NCBI GenBank assembly: GCA_029961005.1
Contig: JASBVW010000114.1
Coordinates: 1-5,569 of the forward strand
Reading direction: 5' to 3'
From: Bacillota bacterium
Lineage (GTDB): Bacteria; Bacillota; UBA5301; JASBVW01
DNA: 5,569 bases
Position numbers and translations under genes: made by a program. A model generated the notes under the pieces. It had not been told where the DNA came from, did no database searches, and worked only from the letters and a program-made list of their open reading frames with translations. The first letter of the stretch is position 1. Each line of letters opens with the position of its first letter. Shown one piece after another: positions 1 through 5,343 of this stretch.

Positions 1-2
1 TC

Positions 3-116
3 GCCTCCTGGCGGGCGATTCGAGGCAGCGGCGCGGCCCAGGCGGCCAATCATGCCGGTTTGCGCGGGCTCTGGGAAAGGCTGGCTCGCCTGAACGGTCC
101 GGCGGGAGGGGGATGA
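3..116 (+). CDS. C-terminal tail of an upstream gene, possibly the flagellar MinD-like ATPase FlhG (partial)
   Basis: This frame is open from the left edge and stops at TGA 114-116, three bases before the cheW ATG. It encodes 37 residues. The tail contains A-I-R near its start and then G-L-R-G-L-W-E-R-L-A-R-L, a short amphipathic basic/aromatic helix, followed by a Gly-rich end. The other two forward frames are less protein-like: one stops at 91-93 and the other runs into cheW. FlhG/YlxH proteins often end in a segment of the type G-x-x-G-F/W-x-x-L-x-R-L, and flhF-flhG lie upstream of che genes in Firmicute motility operons, so FlhG is my best guess. It does not look like the hydrophobic end of a CheA regulatory domain. 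The identity is weak because no catalytic domain is visible; that a coding frame ends here is more secure. Confidence 0.4.
   Translation, partial: ASWRAIRGSGAAQAANHAGLRGLWERLARLNGPAGGG
104..112 (+). promoter_or_regulatory. Ribosome binding site of cheW
   Basis: The purine run GGAGGGGGA ends about 7 bases before the ATG at 120. It lies inside the last codons of the upstream frame, so translation of cheW is probably coupled to that gene. It supports ATG 120 as the cheW start. Confidence 0.6.
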
Positions 117-119
117 GCA

Positions 120-740
120 ATGAGCGCGAGAGCGGGCGAAGTTTATAAATTGGTGGTCTTCCGAGTAGCCGGCCAGGAATACGGGGTAGACATCATGCAG
201 GTCCGCGGCATTCACCGGCTAGAAAAGCTGGTGCCCGTTTCCCGGGCTCCTCACATACTCGAGGGGTTGTGGGAATGGAAAGGGCAGGCCATTCCTGTGC
301 TCAGCCTGGCCCGCCACTTTGGGCTCCAGGAAAAGCAGGAGTTGGAAGGCGGCCGGGTGATCACGGTGGAGGTGGCAGGGCAAGTGATAGGGATGGCGGT
401 GGACGCGGTTACGGAGACCCTGACCCTTCCCGCAGCCATGGTGGCCCCCGCGCCCCCTTTCCTGAAAGGGAAAGCGGCGCACTATGTCTGGGGAGTGGGC
501 AAGGCGGGGGAACAGCGGCTCATTGTACTTCTCAATCTGCAAGAGGTACTGGAGGAAAAAGAACTAAAATCCTTGCAGGAAGCCGTAAGACAGTGGCAGA
601 AAAAAGAAGAAGAGAGCAAAAGATCCGAAGCAGGGGAAGAGCGGAAGGTGAGGGGCCGCCTGCCCGAGGCGGAGGAGCAAGGGGCGACAGGGAGGAAGCG
701 GAAACCCCGCCCGGCGAAGGGGGGAGCGACTTGCAGCTGA
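120..740 (+). CDS. cheW: Chemotaxis coupling protein CheW with a long charged C-terminal tail
   Basis: CheW is the cytoplasmic adaptor that joins chemoreceptors to the CheA kinase. Residues about 7-145 form a CheW domain: strand Y9-KLVVFRVAG, the motif Y21-G-V-D-I-x-x-V-R-G-I, V-P-V-S-R-A-P (38-44), then G49 to G69 (W-E-W-K-G-Q-A-I-P-V-L-S-L, ending in H-F-G-L). The last strand pair is W124-G-V-G-K followed by L-I-V-L-L-N-L (134-140). Two features are odd. The usual N-L-R-G segment reads W-E-W-K-G (51-55), placing Lys54 where an Arg is normally found. The protein is also 206 residues against about 150 for typical CheW; residues 145-206 are a Lys/Glu/Arg-rich, probably disordered tail that starts helical (E-E-K-E-L-K-S-L-Q-E-A-V). 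The gene overlaps cheC by 10 bases. Family assignment is firm; the function of the tail is unknown. Confidence 0.93.
   Translation: MSARAGEVYKLVVFRVAGQEYGVDIMQVRGIHRLEKLVPVSRAPHILEGLWEWKGQAIPVLSLARHFGLQEKQELEGGRVITVEVAGQVIGMAVDAVTETLTLPAAMVAPAPPFLKGKAAHYVWGVGKAGEQRLIVLLNLQEVLEEKELKSLQEAVRQWQKKEEESKRSEAGEERKVRGRLPEAEEQGATGRKRKPRPAKGGATCS
717..726 (+). promoter_or_regulatory. Ribosome binding site deciding the TTG start of cheC
   Basis: AAGGGGGGAG lies 4 bases before TTG 731, inside the 3' end of cheW. It is the only good Shine-Dalgarno site next to an in-frame start that gives CheC a normal N-terminus, so it fixes the TTG start. Confidence 0.6.
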
Positions 741-1363
741 GCAACCTGCAACTGGATGCCTTAAAAGAGATCGGCACCATTGGAGCAGGGAATGCCGCTA
801 CCGTTTTGGCCACCCTGCTGGGGCGGCGAATCCCCATGACGGTACCGCAGGCTCGCCTGCTGCCTCTTTCGGAAGTAGTCGATGCTCTAGGCGGGGCAGA
901 GAAGGAAGTGGTGGGCATCTGCACGGCTATCAGCGGCGATGCCAAGGCTACGATCCTCTTCCTCCTGCCGCTCGAGCGAGCGCGCCACCTGGTGCGGCTT
1001 TTGCTGCACCGGGAGGAAGGGGAGGGAGGAGTATTCAGTGAGATGGAGCAGTCCGCTTTGGGTGAGGTCACCAATATTCTAACAGGGGCTTATTTGCAGG
1101 CTCTGAGCGAAATGACCCATCTGCAGTTTCATCCCACCGTCCCTGCTTTCGCTCACGACATGGCGGGGGCCTTGGTGGACTCTATTCTCAGTGAGATTGG
1201 GCAAGTGGCCGACTATGCACTGCTCATTGACACCGATTTTGTCACGGATGACGAAGGAGAAGGAGTGAGGGGGCATTTCTTCCTGGTGCCTGATCCAGAC
1301 TCGCTTCCTGTCATCCTGCAGGCGCTGGGAGTGAAGGACGGGTGCAATCAGAAGGAGAGGTAA
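731..1363 (+). CDS. cheC: CheY-P phosphatase CheC
   Basis: CheC of the CheC/CheX/FliY family removes phosphate from CheY-P and is stimulated by CheD in Bacillus and Thermotoga. The frame is open much further upstream, but homology begins just after TTG 731, giving 210 residues, about the length of B. subtilis CheC. The family has two copies of the active-site pattern D/S-x3-E-x2-N-x22-P. The second copy is intact: S108, E112, N115, P138, within Q-S-A-L-G-E-V-T-N-I-L-T-G. The first copy reads D9, E13, T16, P39, within D-A-L-K-E-I-G-T-I-G-A-G-N, so the catalytic Asn is replaced by Thr. The segment D-M-A-G-A-L-V-D-S-I-L (143-153) corresponds to the helix reported to bind CheD. The gene overlaps cheW by 10 bases and cheD by 22, indicating translational coupling. 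The family call is secure; a single working active site is inferred. Confidence 0.93.
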   Translation: MQLSNLQLDALKEIGTIGAGNAATVLATLLGRRIPMTVPQARLLPLSEVVDALGGAEKEVVGICTAISGDAKATILFLLPLERARHLVRLLLHREEGEGGVFSEMEQSALGEVTNILTGAYLQALSEMTHLQFHPTVPAFAHDMAGALVDSILSEIGQVADYALLIDTDFVTDDEGEGVRGHFFLVPDPDSLPVILQALGVKDGCNQKER

Positions 1364-1836
1364 TCCGGGTCGGAATGGCTCAGTCCGGCTGGTGCCGGGC
1401 GCCGGGGGTGCTCATCACCTCTGGGCTGGGGTCCTGTGTCGGGGTGGCGATCTACGATCCCCAGGCAAAGGTGGGTGGACTGGCCCACGTAATGCTGCCG
1501 GATTCGCAGCAAGCCCGGTCGACGGAGAACAGGGCCAAGTTTGCCGATACGGCTCTGCCCGACCTGGTGGAGAAGTTGGAAGAGCTGGGGGCCCGGCGGC
1601 ACCGGTTGGTAGTGAAGATAGCGGGGGGAGCGCAGATGTTCTCTTTCTCCAAGAACGACGAGCGCTTTTCCGTGGGGCGGCGCAACGTAGAGGCAACTAA
1701 GAGGGTGCTGGGGGAGCTGGGCTTGCGCATCACCGGAGAGGATACGGGAGGTAATCACGGTCGGACCATGATCTTCACCACCAGCGATGGACAAGTCCTG
1801 ATTAAGACCATCGGCCACGGAGAGAAAGTGCTGTAG
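1342..1836 (+). CDS. cheD: Chemoreceptor glutamine deamidase CheD
   Basis: CheD deamidates specific glutamines of chemoreceptors and exchanges between receptors and CheC according to CheY-P level. GTG 1342 is chosen because the conserved opening V-I-R-V-G (8-11 region) lies before the next in-frame ATG at 1375, and A-A-G-G-A lies just upstream. It gives 164 residues, normal for the family. The catalytic triad is visible with the spacing known from Thermotoga CheD: T26, C32 (in S-G-L-G-S-C-V-G-V) and H49 (in G-G-L-A-H-V-M-L-P). Later conserved segments are K-I-A-G-G-A-Q-M-F, V-G-R-R-N-V-E-A-T and G-G-N-H-G-R-T. In the R-N-V motif many homologues have Glu where this one has the first Arg. The start lies within cheC, so the two products are likely made in step, consistent with their forming a complex. 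Confidence 0.94.
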   Translation: MQSEGEVIRVGMAQSGWCRAPGVLITSGLGSCVGVAIYDPQAKVGGLAHVMLPDSQQARSTENRAKFADTALPDLVEKLEELGARRHRLVVKIAGGAQMFSFSKNDERFSVGRRNVEATKRVLGELGLRITGEDTGGNHGRTMIFTTSDGQVLIKTIGHGEKVL

Positions 1837-1851
1837 GCGAAGGAACTGCTC

Positions 1852-1860
1852 GGAGGGGGG
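1852..1860 (+). promoter_or_regulatory. Ribosome binding site of the sigma factor gene
   Basis: GGAGGGGGG lies in the 33-base gap after cheD, ending 9 bases before GTG 1870. No -35/-10 pair or hairpin is evident in this gap, so the sigma factor gene is probably read from the same transcript as cheD. Confidence 0.55.
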
Positions 1861-1869
1861 CTAAGAGGC

Positions 1870-2658
1870 GTGATCAGCGATCAGCCGCAGGACAGCGCGC
1901 CGCTTTGGGAGGCGTATAAAGTCCATGGGGATCGTCAGGCCCGGGAAGAGCTGATACTCCGGTACGCCCCCTTGGTCAAGTACGTGGCCGGTCGGGTAGC
2001 CATCGGCCTTCCTTCCACGGTGGAGTTCGACGACCTGATCAGCTACGGGATCTTTGGGCTAATCGATGCGGTGGAGAAGTACGATCCCAGCCGGGGGGTG
2101 AAGTTTGAAACCTATGCCCTAGCCCGGATCCGGGGGGCAATCATCGACGGCCTGCGGAGCGCGGATTGGGTTCCCCGCTCGGTGCGGCAAAAGGCGCGGG
2201 AGTTGGAGGAGGCAGCCCAGAAGATCGAGACGGAACTGGGGCGCCCGGCCAGCGACGAGGAGCTGTCGGCGGCCCTTCACCTGTCGACTGAGGAGTATTA
2301 CCAGATGTTAAACGAGGTAGCCTGCACGGCCCTCACTTCGTTGGACGAGCTCTGGAAGACCGATGGCAACTTAGAGGAGAACATCCGCGTCATTGAGACC
2401 GTGCGGGATACTTCCAGCACGGACCCGTTGGCTGCGGTGGAGCTCCAAGAGTTGAAGCGCACTCTGAGCGAGGCCATTGACCGGTTGTCAGAGCGGGAGA
2501 GGTTGGTCATTGCCCTCTATTACTACGAGGGCTTGACCTTAAAAGAGATAGGCAAGGTGCTGGACGTCACGGAGGCGCGCGTCTCGCAGATCCACAGCAA
2601 AGCTATTTTGAGACTGCGCAGTCGCTTGATCCGTTGGAAGCAAGCCTTCCAAAACTAG
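1870..2658 (+). CDS. sigD: Flagellar/motility sigma factor, FliA/SigD family (sigma-28)
   Basis: This RNA polymerase sigma factor of the FliA/WhiG/SigD group should direct transcription of late flagellar and chemotaxis genes. It has 262 residues, close to the family's usual 240-260. Region 2 spans about 26-95: L-V-K-Y-V-A-G-R, then D54-D-L-I-S-Y-G-I-F-G-L-I-D-A-V-E-K-Y-D and F-E-T-Y-A-L-A-R-I-R-G-A-I-I-D-G-L-R. It is followed by D-W-V-P-R-S-V-R (99-106), a segment typical of FliA/SigD. Region 3 covers about 107-170 (G-R-P-A-S-D-E-E-L). Region 4 covers about 195-250, with L-S-E-R-E-R-L-V-I-A-L-Y-Y and the helix-turn-helix L-T-L-K-E-I-G-K-V-L-D-V-T-E-A-R-V-S-Q-I-H. Its position after cheC-cheD matches B. 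subtilis sigD. No anti-sigma factor FlgM gene is in this window. Confidence 0.95.
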   Translation: MISDQPQDSAPLWEAYKVHGDRQAREELILRYAPLVKYVAGRVAIGLPSTVEFDDLISYGIFGLIDAVEKYDPSRGVKFETYALARIRGAIIDGLRSADWVPRSVRQKARELEEAAQKIETELGRPASDEELSAALHLSTEEYYQMLNEVACTALTSLDELWKTDGNLEENIRVIETVRDTSSTDPLAAVELQELKRTLSEAIDRLSERERLVIALYYYEGLTLKEIGKVLDVTEARVSQIHSKAILRLRSRLIRWKQAFQN

Positions 2659-2673
2659 CCGGGTCAGGCTGAG

Positions 2674-2681
2674 AAAGGGGG
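2674..2681 (+). promoter_or_regulatory. Ribosome binding site of fapA
   Basis: AAAGGGGG ends 9 bases before GTG 2691, within the 32-base gap after the sigma factor gene. A second run, GGGGAG at 2684-2689, is too close to the start to be the main site. No promoter or terminator is seen in the gap. Confidence 0.5.
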
Positions 2682-2690
2682 TAGGGGAGC

Positions 2691-4472
2691 GTGGCGGAAG
2701 AGAAAAGGATCACCCCCGAAGAGCGACCGAGCGAGAAGGTTGCCGACCTGAGTGAACTGGAGGCAGCCTTGCAGAGCGGATTGGCTTTGCTGGGCGGAGA
2801 GGCAGGGGCGCAGCGGCCGGGGGAGCCAGGAGAGCCGCGAGAGCAAAAGGAGCAGGGTAAACAGAGCCTGGCCGCGGCTATCCAGCAGCCCATCGAAATT
2901 ACGGTGCGGGAAGACGGGGTCTACGCCTCCATTCCTGTGGCTTGGGTGGATAAAGTGGACCTTTCCATGCTGTATCGGGAGTTGGCCCGCAGGAAGATCA
3001 CCGATGTGGACGGGAGGGCAATCCGACAGCTGTTGGAGGCTCGAGACGGCCTGCCGGTTAAAATCGCCGAGCTGAATCCCTCCGAGGTCAGGGATGCGCA
3101 AGCAGTGGTGACTGTCTCCGATGACGGCCTGGCGGCTTACCTGGAGATAGTGCCTGCCTTGGGCGGCAAGCCGTTGACGCGCGAGGCGGTGGAGGCTGCT
3201 CTGGCGGAGGCCGGGGTTACCTACGGCATCAACTGGTCCCAAGTGGAAGTGGCTCTGCAGCAGCAGGAGTTCCCCCATCGTTACGTGGTAGCTGCGGGAA
3301 AACCGCCAGTGGACGGGAAAGACGCCTACCTGGAGTACCGGTTCTCCCTGGACAAGAAGGCTTCGCGCCCTGTGGAGTTGGAAGACGGGCGGGTGGATTT
3401 TTACAACCTGCAATTGGTGCAGAACGTGCAGAAAGGAGACGTACTGGCGGTTAAAATACCTCCCCAGGCCGGGATCCCCGGGATGACCGTGCGCGGGCAA
3501 CCTATCCCGCCCAAGCCGGGGAAGGACATCAAGCTCCCTCGCGGCAAAAACGTGGAAGTTTCCGAGGATGAGACCCAACTCATTGCCGGAACTGCCGGAC
3601 AGGTGGTGGTCTCCAACGGCAAGATCCACGTCTTGCCCATCTACGAGGTGCACGGAGACGTGGACTTTACGACGGGCAATATCGATTTTGTAGGCAGCGT
3701 GGTGGTGCAAGGCAACGTCCACAGCGGTTTTACTGTGCGGGCGCAGGGTAATATCGAGGTGCGCGGGTCCGTAGAGGCGGCCAATCTCTTCGCCGGGGGC
3801 GATGTCGTGCTGTTGCGCGGGATGCAGGGCGGGGATCGGGGCCAGATCGTGGCCGGGAAGAACGTGGTCGCCCGGTTTTTGGAACACGCCATCGTACAAG
3901 CCGGCGAGGAGGTGCTGGTGGAAGAGGCCATCCTCTATTCCCAGGTCCAGGCGGGGAGGAAGATCGACGTCAGGGGGAAGAGGGGGCGCATTGTGGGTGG
4001 CCTCCTCCGCGCCGGGGAACTGGTGCGGGCCAAGGTGATAGGGTCCAAGCTGGCCACCAAGACGGAGATTGAGGTGGGAATTCAGCCGGAGCATCGCGAG
4101 GAGTTGAACAAGCTCAATGCTTCCCTGGCGGAGAAGGAGCGCCAGCTGGATCAACTCAACAAAGCTCTTAATACCTTAAAAAATGCCCTGGCGGCAGGGA
4201 AGATCTTCTCTGAAGAAGAGACAGCCCGCATGCAGAAGATCCTTAAGACCCACGCCTTCCTGCGAGATGAGATCGTGGAGCTGCGCAAGCGGAAGGAGCA
4301 ACTGGACGCCCTCCTCTCCAGCGATCCTCGCGGGCGCGTGCAGGCGTCGGAGGTCATGTATCCCGGCGTCAAGGTCACCATCGGCCATACCACTCATCTG
4401 GTCAAGGATGAGCTGGCCAAAGTAATGTTTTACCTGGCGGATGGCGAGATCAGAGAGGGGACGGCATTGTAA
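2691..4472 (+). CDS. fapA: FapA family protein (DUF342), flagellar assembly/placement factor
   Basis: FapA/DUF342 proteins are cytoplasmic; in Vibrio, FapA influences flagellar assembly, but the molecular role in Firmicutes is not settled. The 593 residues divide into several parts. Residues 1-65 form a variable, low-complexity Glu/Gln/Gly/Pro-rich leader. Residues about 67-195 form two alpha/beta units, each starting with a D-G-V/L-x-A strand (74-80 and 144-150); the second contains the family motif G-V-T-Y-G-I. Next comes a conserved segment with A-A-G-K-P-P-V-D-G-K-D-A (201-212) and K-G-D-V-L-A (248-253), then G-I-P-G-M-T-V-R-G (261-269). A right-handed beta-solenoid follows, about 316-455, with repeated short G/V/I turns such as G-N-V, G-N-I-E-V-R-G-S-V and A-G-G-D-V-V. 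A coiled coil covers about 465-540, and a small C-terminal beta unit (557-593) starts P-G-V-K-V-T-I-G. The position directly after the motility sigma factor supports a flagellar role. Confidence 0.88.
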   Translation: MAEEKRITPEERPSEKVADLSELEAALQSGLALLGGEAGAQRPGEPGEPREQKEQGKQSLAAAIQQPIEITVREDGVYASIPVAWVDKVDLSMLYRELARRKITDVDGRAIRQLLEARDGLPVKIAELNPSEVRDAQAVVTVSDDGLAAYLEIVPALGGKPLTREAVEAALAEAGVTYGINWSQVEVALQQQEFPHRYVVAAGKPPVDGKDAYLEYRFSLDKKASRPVELEDGRVDFYNLQLVQNVQKGDVLAVKIPPQAGIPGMTVRGQPIPPKPGKDIKLPRGKNVEVSEDETQLIAGTAGQVVVSNGKIHVLPIYEVHGDVDFTTGNIDFVGSVVVQGNVHSGFTVRAQGNIEVRGSVEAANLFAGGDVVLLRGMQGGDRGQIVAGKNVVARFLEHAIVQAGEEVLVEEAILYSQVQAGRKIDVRGKRGRIVGGLLRAGELVRAKVIGSKLATKTEIEVGIQPEHREELNKLNASLAEKERQLDQLNKALNTLKNALAAGKIFSEEETARMQKILKTHAFLRDEIVELRKRKEQLDALLSSDPRGRVQASEVMYPGVKVTIGHTTHLVKDELAKVMFYLADGEIREGTAL

Positions 4473-4485
4473 GGGGGGGAGAGGG
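4472..4485 (+). promoter_or_regulatory. G-rich ribosome binding site of the 115-residue gene
   Basis: The 15 bases between the fapA stop and GTG 4488 are almost wholly purine (a run of seven G, then AGAGGG). They give a strong Shine-Dalgarno match 3 to 8 bases before the GTG. This supports the GTG as the true start of a short, otherwise hard-to-call gene. Confidence 0.55.
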
Positions 4486-4487
4486 CA

Positions 4488-4835
4488 GTGTCCATTAAAC
4501 CGGTGGATCTGCAGGTTATGGTCTCCAGAGCCAGCGAGGTAGAGCGCGTCCAGCAAATCCAGGAGCAGCAAGCCAGGACGGGTCAGCAGACCTTCTTGAT
4601 CCAAAACCAGGTGCAGATGGCCAGGCAGCAGGAACAGGTTCAGAAAACCCCCACCGTGGCCCAGTCTCGCGTGGAAAGGGAAGGGCACCGCCGCGAGTCC
4701 AAGGGGGAGGGGGAGAGGGGGGCTGGCCGAAAGCAGGCCGAGGCCAGGAAAGAGAAGCAGGGCCTGGCGGAAGAAGAAAAGGGAAGCCACCCCTCTCAGC
4801 AAGAGGTGGGCGGCCACATCGATGTCAAGATCTAG
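4488..4835 (+). CDS. Small Gln/Glu/Arg/Lys-rich protein of the motility operon, uncharacterised
   Basis: I do not know a function for this 115-residue protein. It starts with K-P-V-D-L-Q-V-M-V-S-R-A-S-E-V (4-18). A Gln-rich segment with high helix or coiled-coil potential follows (about 15-52, including V-Q-Q-I-Q-E-Q-Q). A highly charged, probably disordered stretch runs over 63-98 (R-E-S-K-G-E-G-E-R and similar), and the end is abrupt: G-G-H-I-D-V-K-I. From memory, clostridial motility operons often carry a short protein at this place with a similar N-terminal K/R-P-x-D-x-Q-V/I-M motif and a C-terminal H-I-D-I/V-x-I/V end, linked by a variable charged region. There is no signal peptide, membrane segment or Cys. 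It has a strong ribosome binding site and sits 15 bases after fapA, so it is very probably translated. A scaffold or partner role is only a guess. Confidence 0.75.
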   Translation: MSIKPVDLQVMVSRASEVERVQQIQEQQARTGQQTFLIQNQVQMARQQEQVQKTPTVAQSRVEREGHRRESKGEGERGAGRKQAEARKEKQGLAEEEKGSHPSQQEVGGHIDVKI

Positions 4836-4859
4836 AAAAAAGTCGGAGCGTGAGGGGAG

Positions 4860-5339
4860 ATGGAATGGGTCCTGCTCATTTTAGGGATGCTTGCCTTGGC
4901 TGGAGCTCTCTTCTGGCAGCATAAGCAAGAGCAAAGCTTTGTGCGCCTGCAGAAAGAGGCCCTCGAGCAGGTGGTGCGGGATCGGACGGCGGATTTGGAG
5001 CTGTTAGTCTCAGACTTGACTGAAGAACTGAACCAGGCCGCCCGACGGGCGGTCAGCGATTTGGAAGAGCGCATCGGGGCGCTCCGGGCGCGCTGGCAGG
5101 AGGAAGAGAAAGCTCCCAGCCAGAGCGAGGTCTCCGCTCCTCAGCCGGTGGTTCAGCCCGCTGCTGGCCCCCAGAGGGTCTCTGCTCAACCGCCGCGCCT
5201 CGACCGGCGAGCCCGAGAAAAGGCGGTGAAGGAGCTGGCTGCTCAGGGGAAGGACATCACCTCCATCGCCAAAGAGTTGGGGCTGGGCAAGGGAGAGGTG
5301 GAACTGATCTTGAATTTGGAGCAGGCGCGGGCGAGGTGA
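4860..5339 (+). CDS. Single-pass membrane protein, SwrB/YlxL-like (DUF6115 type)
   Basis: The 159-residue product has an N-terminal membrane segment (about 3-20, W-V-L-L-I-L-G-M-L-A-L-A-G-A-L-F-W) with no cleavage site, so it is likely anchored with the rest in the cytoplasm. A coiled coil follows (about 24-84), then a Pro/Gln/Ala/Ser linker (85-112). The C-terminal unit (115-155) is R-A-R-E-K-A-V-K-E-L-A-A-Q-G followed by I-A-K-E-L-G-L-G-K-G-E-V-E-L-I-L. This layout and the L-x-x-G-E-V-x-L-x-L ending match the SwrB/YlxL group, encoded just after sigD in Bacillus. SwrB there promotes assembly of the flagellar export apparatus and full SigD activity. ATG 4860 is preceded by GAGGGGAG directly and GGAG at 4845-4848. 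Assignment to the group is likely; same function as SwrB is inferred. Confidence 0.78.
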   Translation: MEWVLLILGMLALAGALFWQHKQEQSFVRLQKEALEQVVRDRTADLELLVSDLTEELNQAARRAVSDLEERIGALRARWQEEEKAPSQSEVSAPQPVVQPAAGPQRVSAQPPRLDRRAREKAVKELAAQGKDITSIAKELGLGKGEVELILNLEQARAR

Positions 5340-5343
5340 GAGG

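Noticed and set aside
269..730. Upstream extension of the cheC frame starting at ATG 269
   Set aside because: The extension overlaps the well-supported cheW domain. Its translation is Gly/Arg/Pro-rich without family resemblance. CheC homology and length fit the TTG at 731. Only the frameshift idea keeps it of interest.
532..1074. 180-codon minus-strand open frame over cheW/cheC
   Set aside because: It is a Ser/Arg/Pro-rich shadow frame opposite two clear chemotaxis genes.
1375..1377. ATG 1375 as the cheD start
   Set aside because: It would remove the conserved V-I-R-V-G opening, and the nearest purine run is about 15 bases upstream, too far for a good ribosome binding site.
1837..1869. Possible promoter or terminator between cheD and the sigma factor gene
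   Set aside because: The 33-base gap holds a G-rich ribosome binding site but no hairpin with a T-run and no credible -35/-10 pair.
2659..2690. Possible terminator between the sigma factor gene and fapA
   Set aside because: The gap is purine-rich and lacks an inverted repeat or T-run, so read-through is expected.
2664..4154. 496-codon open frame on the minus strand across fapA
   Set aside because: It is a shadow of the GC-rich fapA frame. The translation is His/Leu/Gly/Pro-rich with no recognisable domain, while the plus strand encodes a clear FapA protein with a ribosome binding site.
4176..4817. 213-codon open frame on the minus strand over the end of fapA and the next gene
   Set aside because: The Leu/Pro-rich translation is the complement of charged, Gln-rich plus-strand coding; there is no convincing start context or domain.
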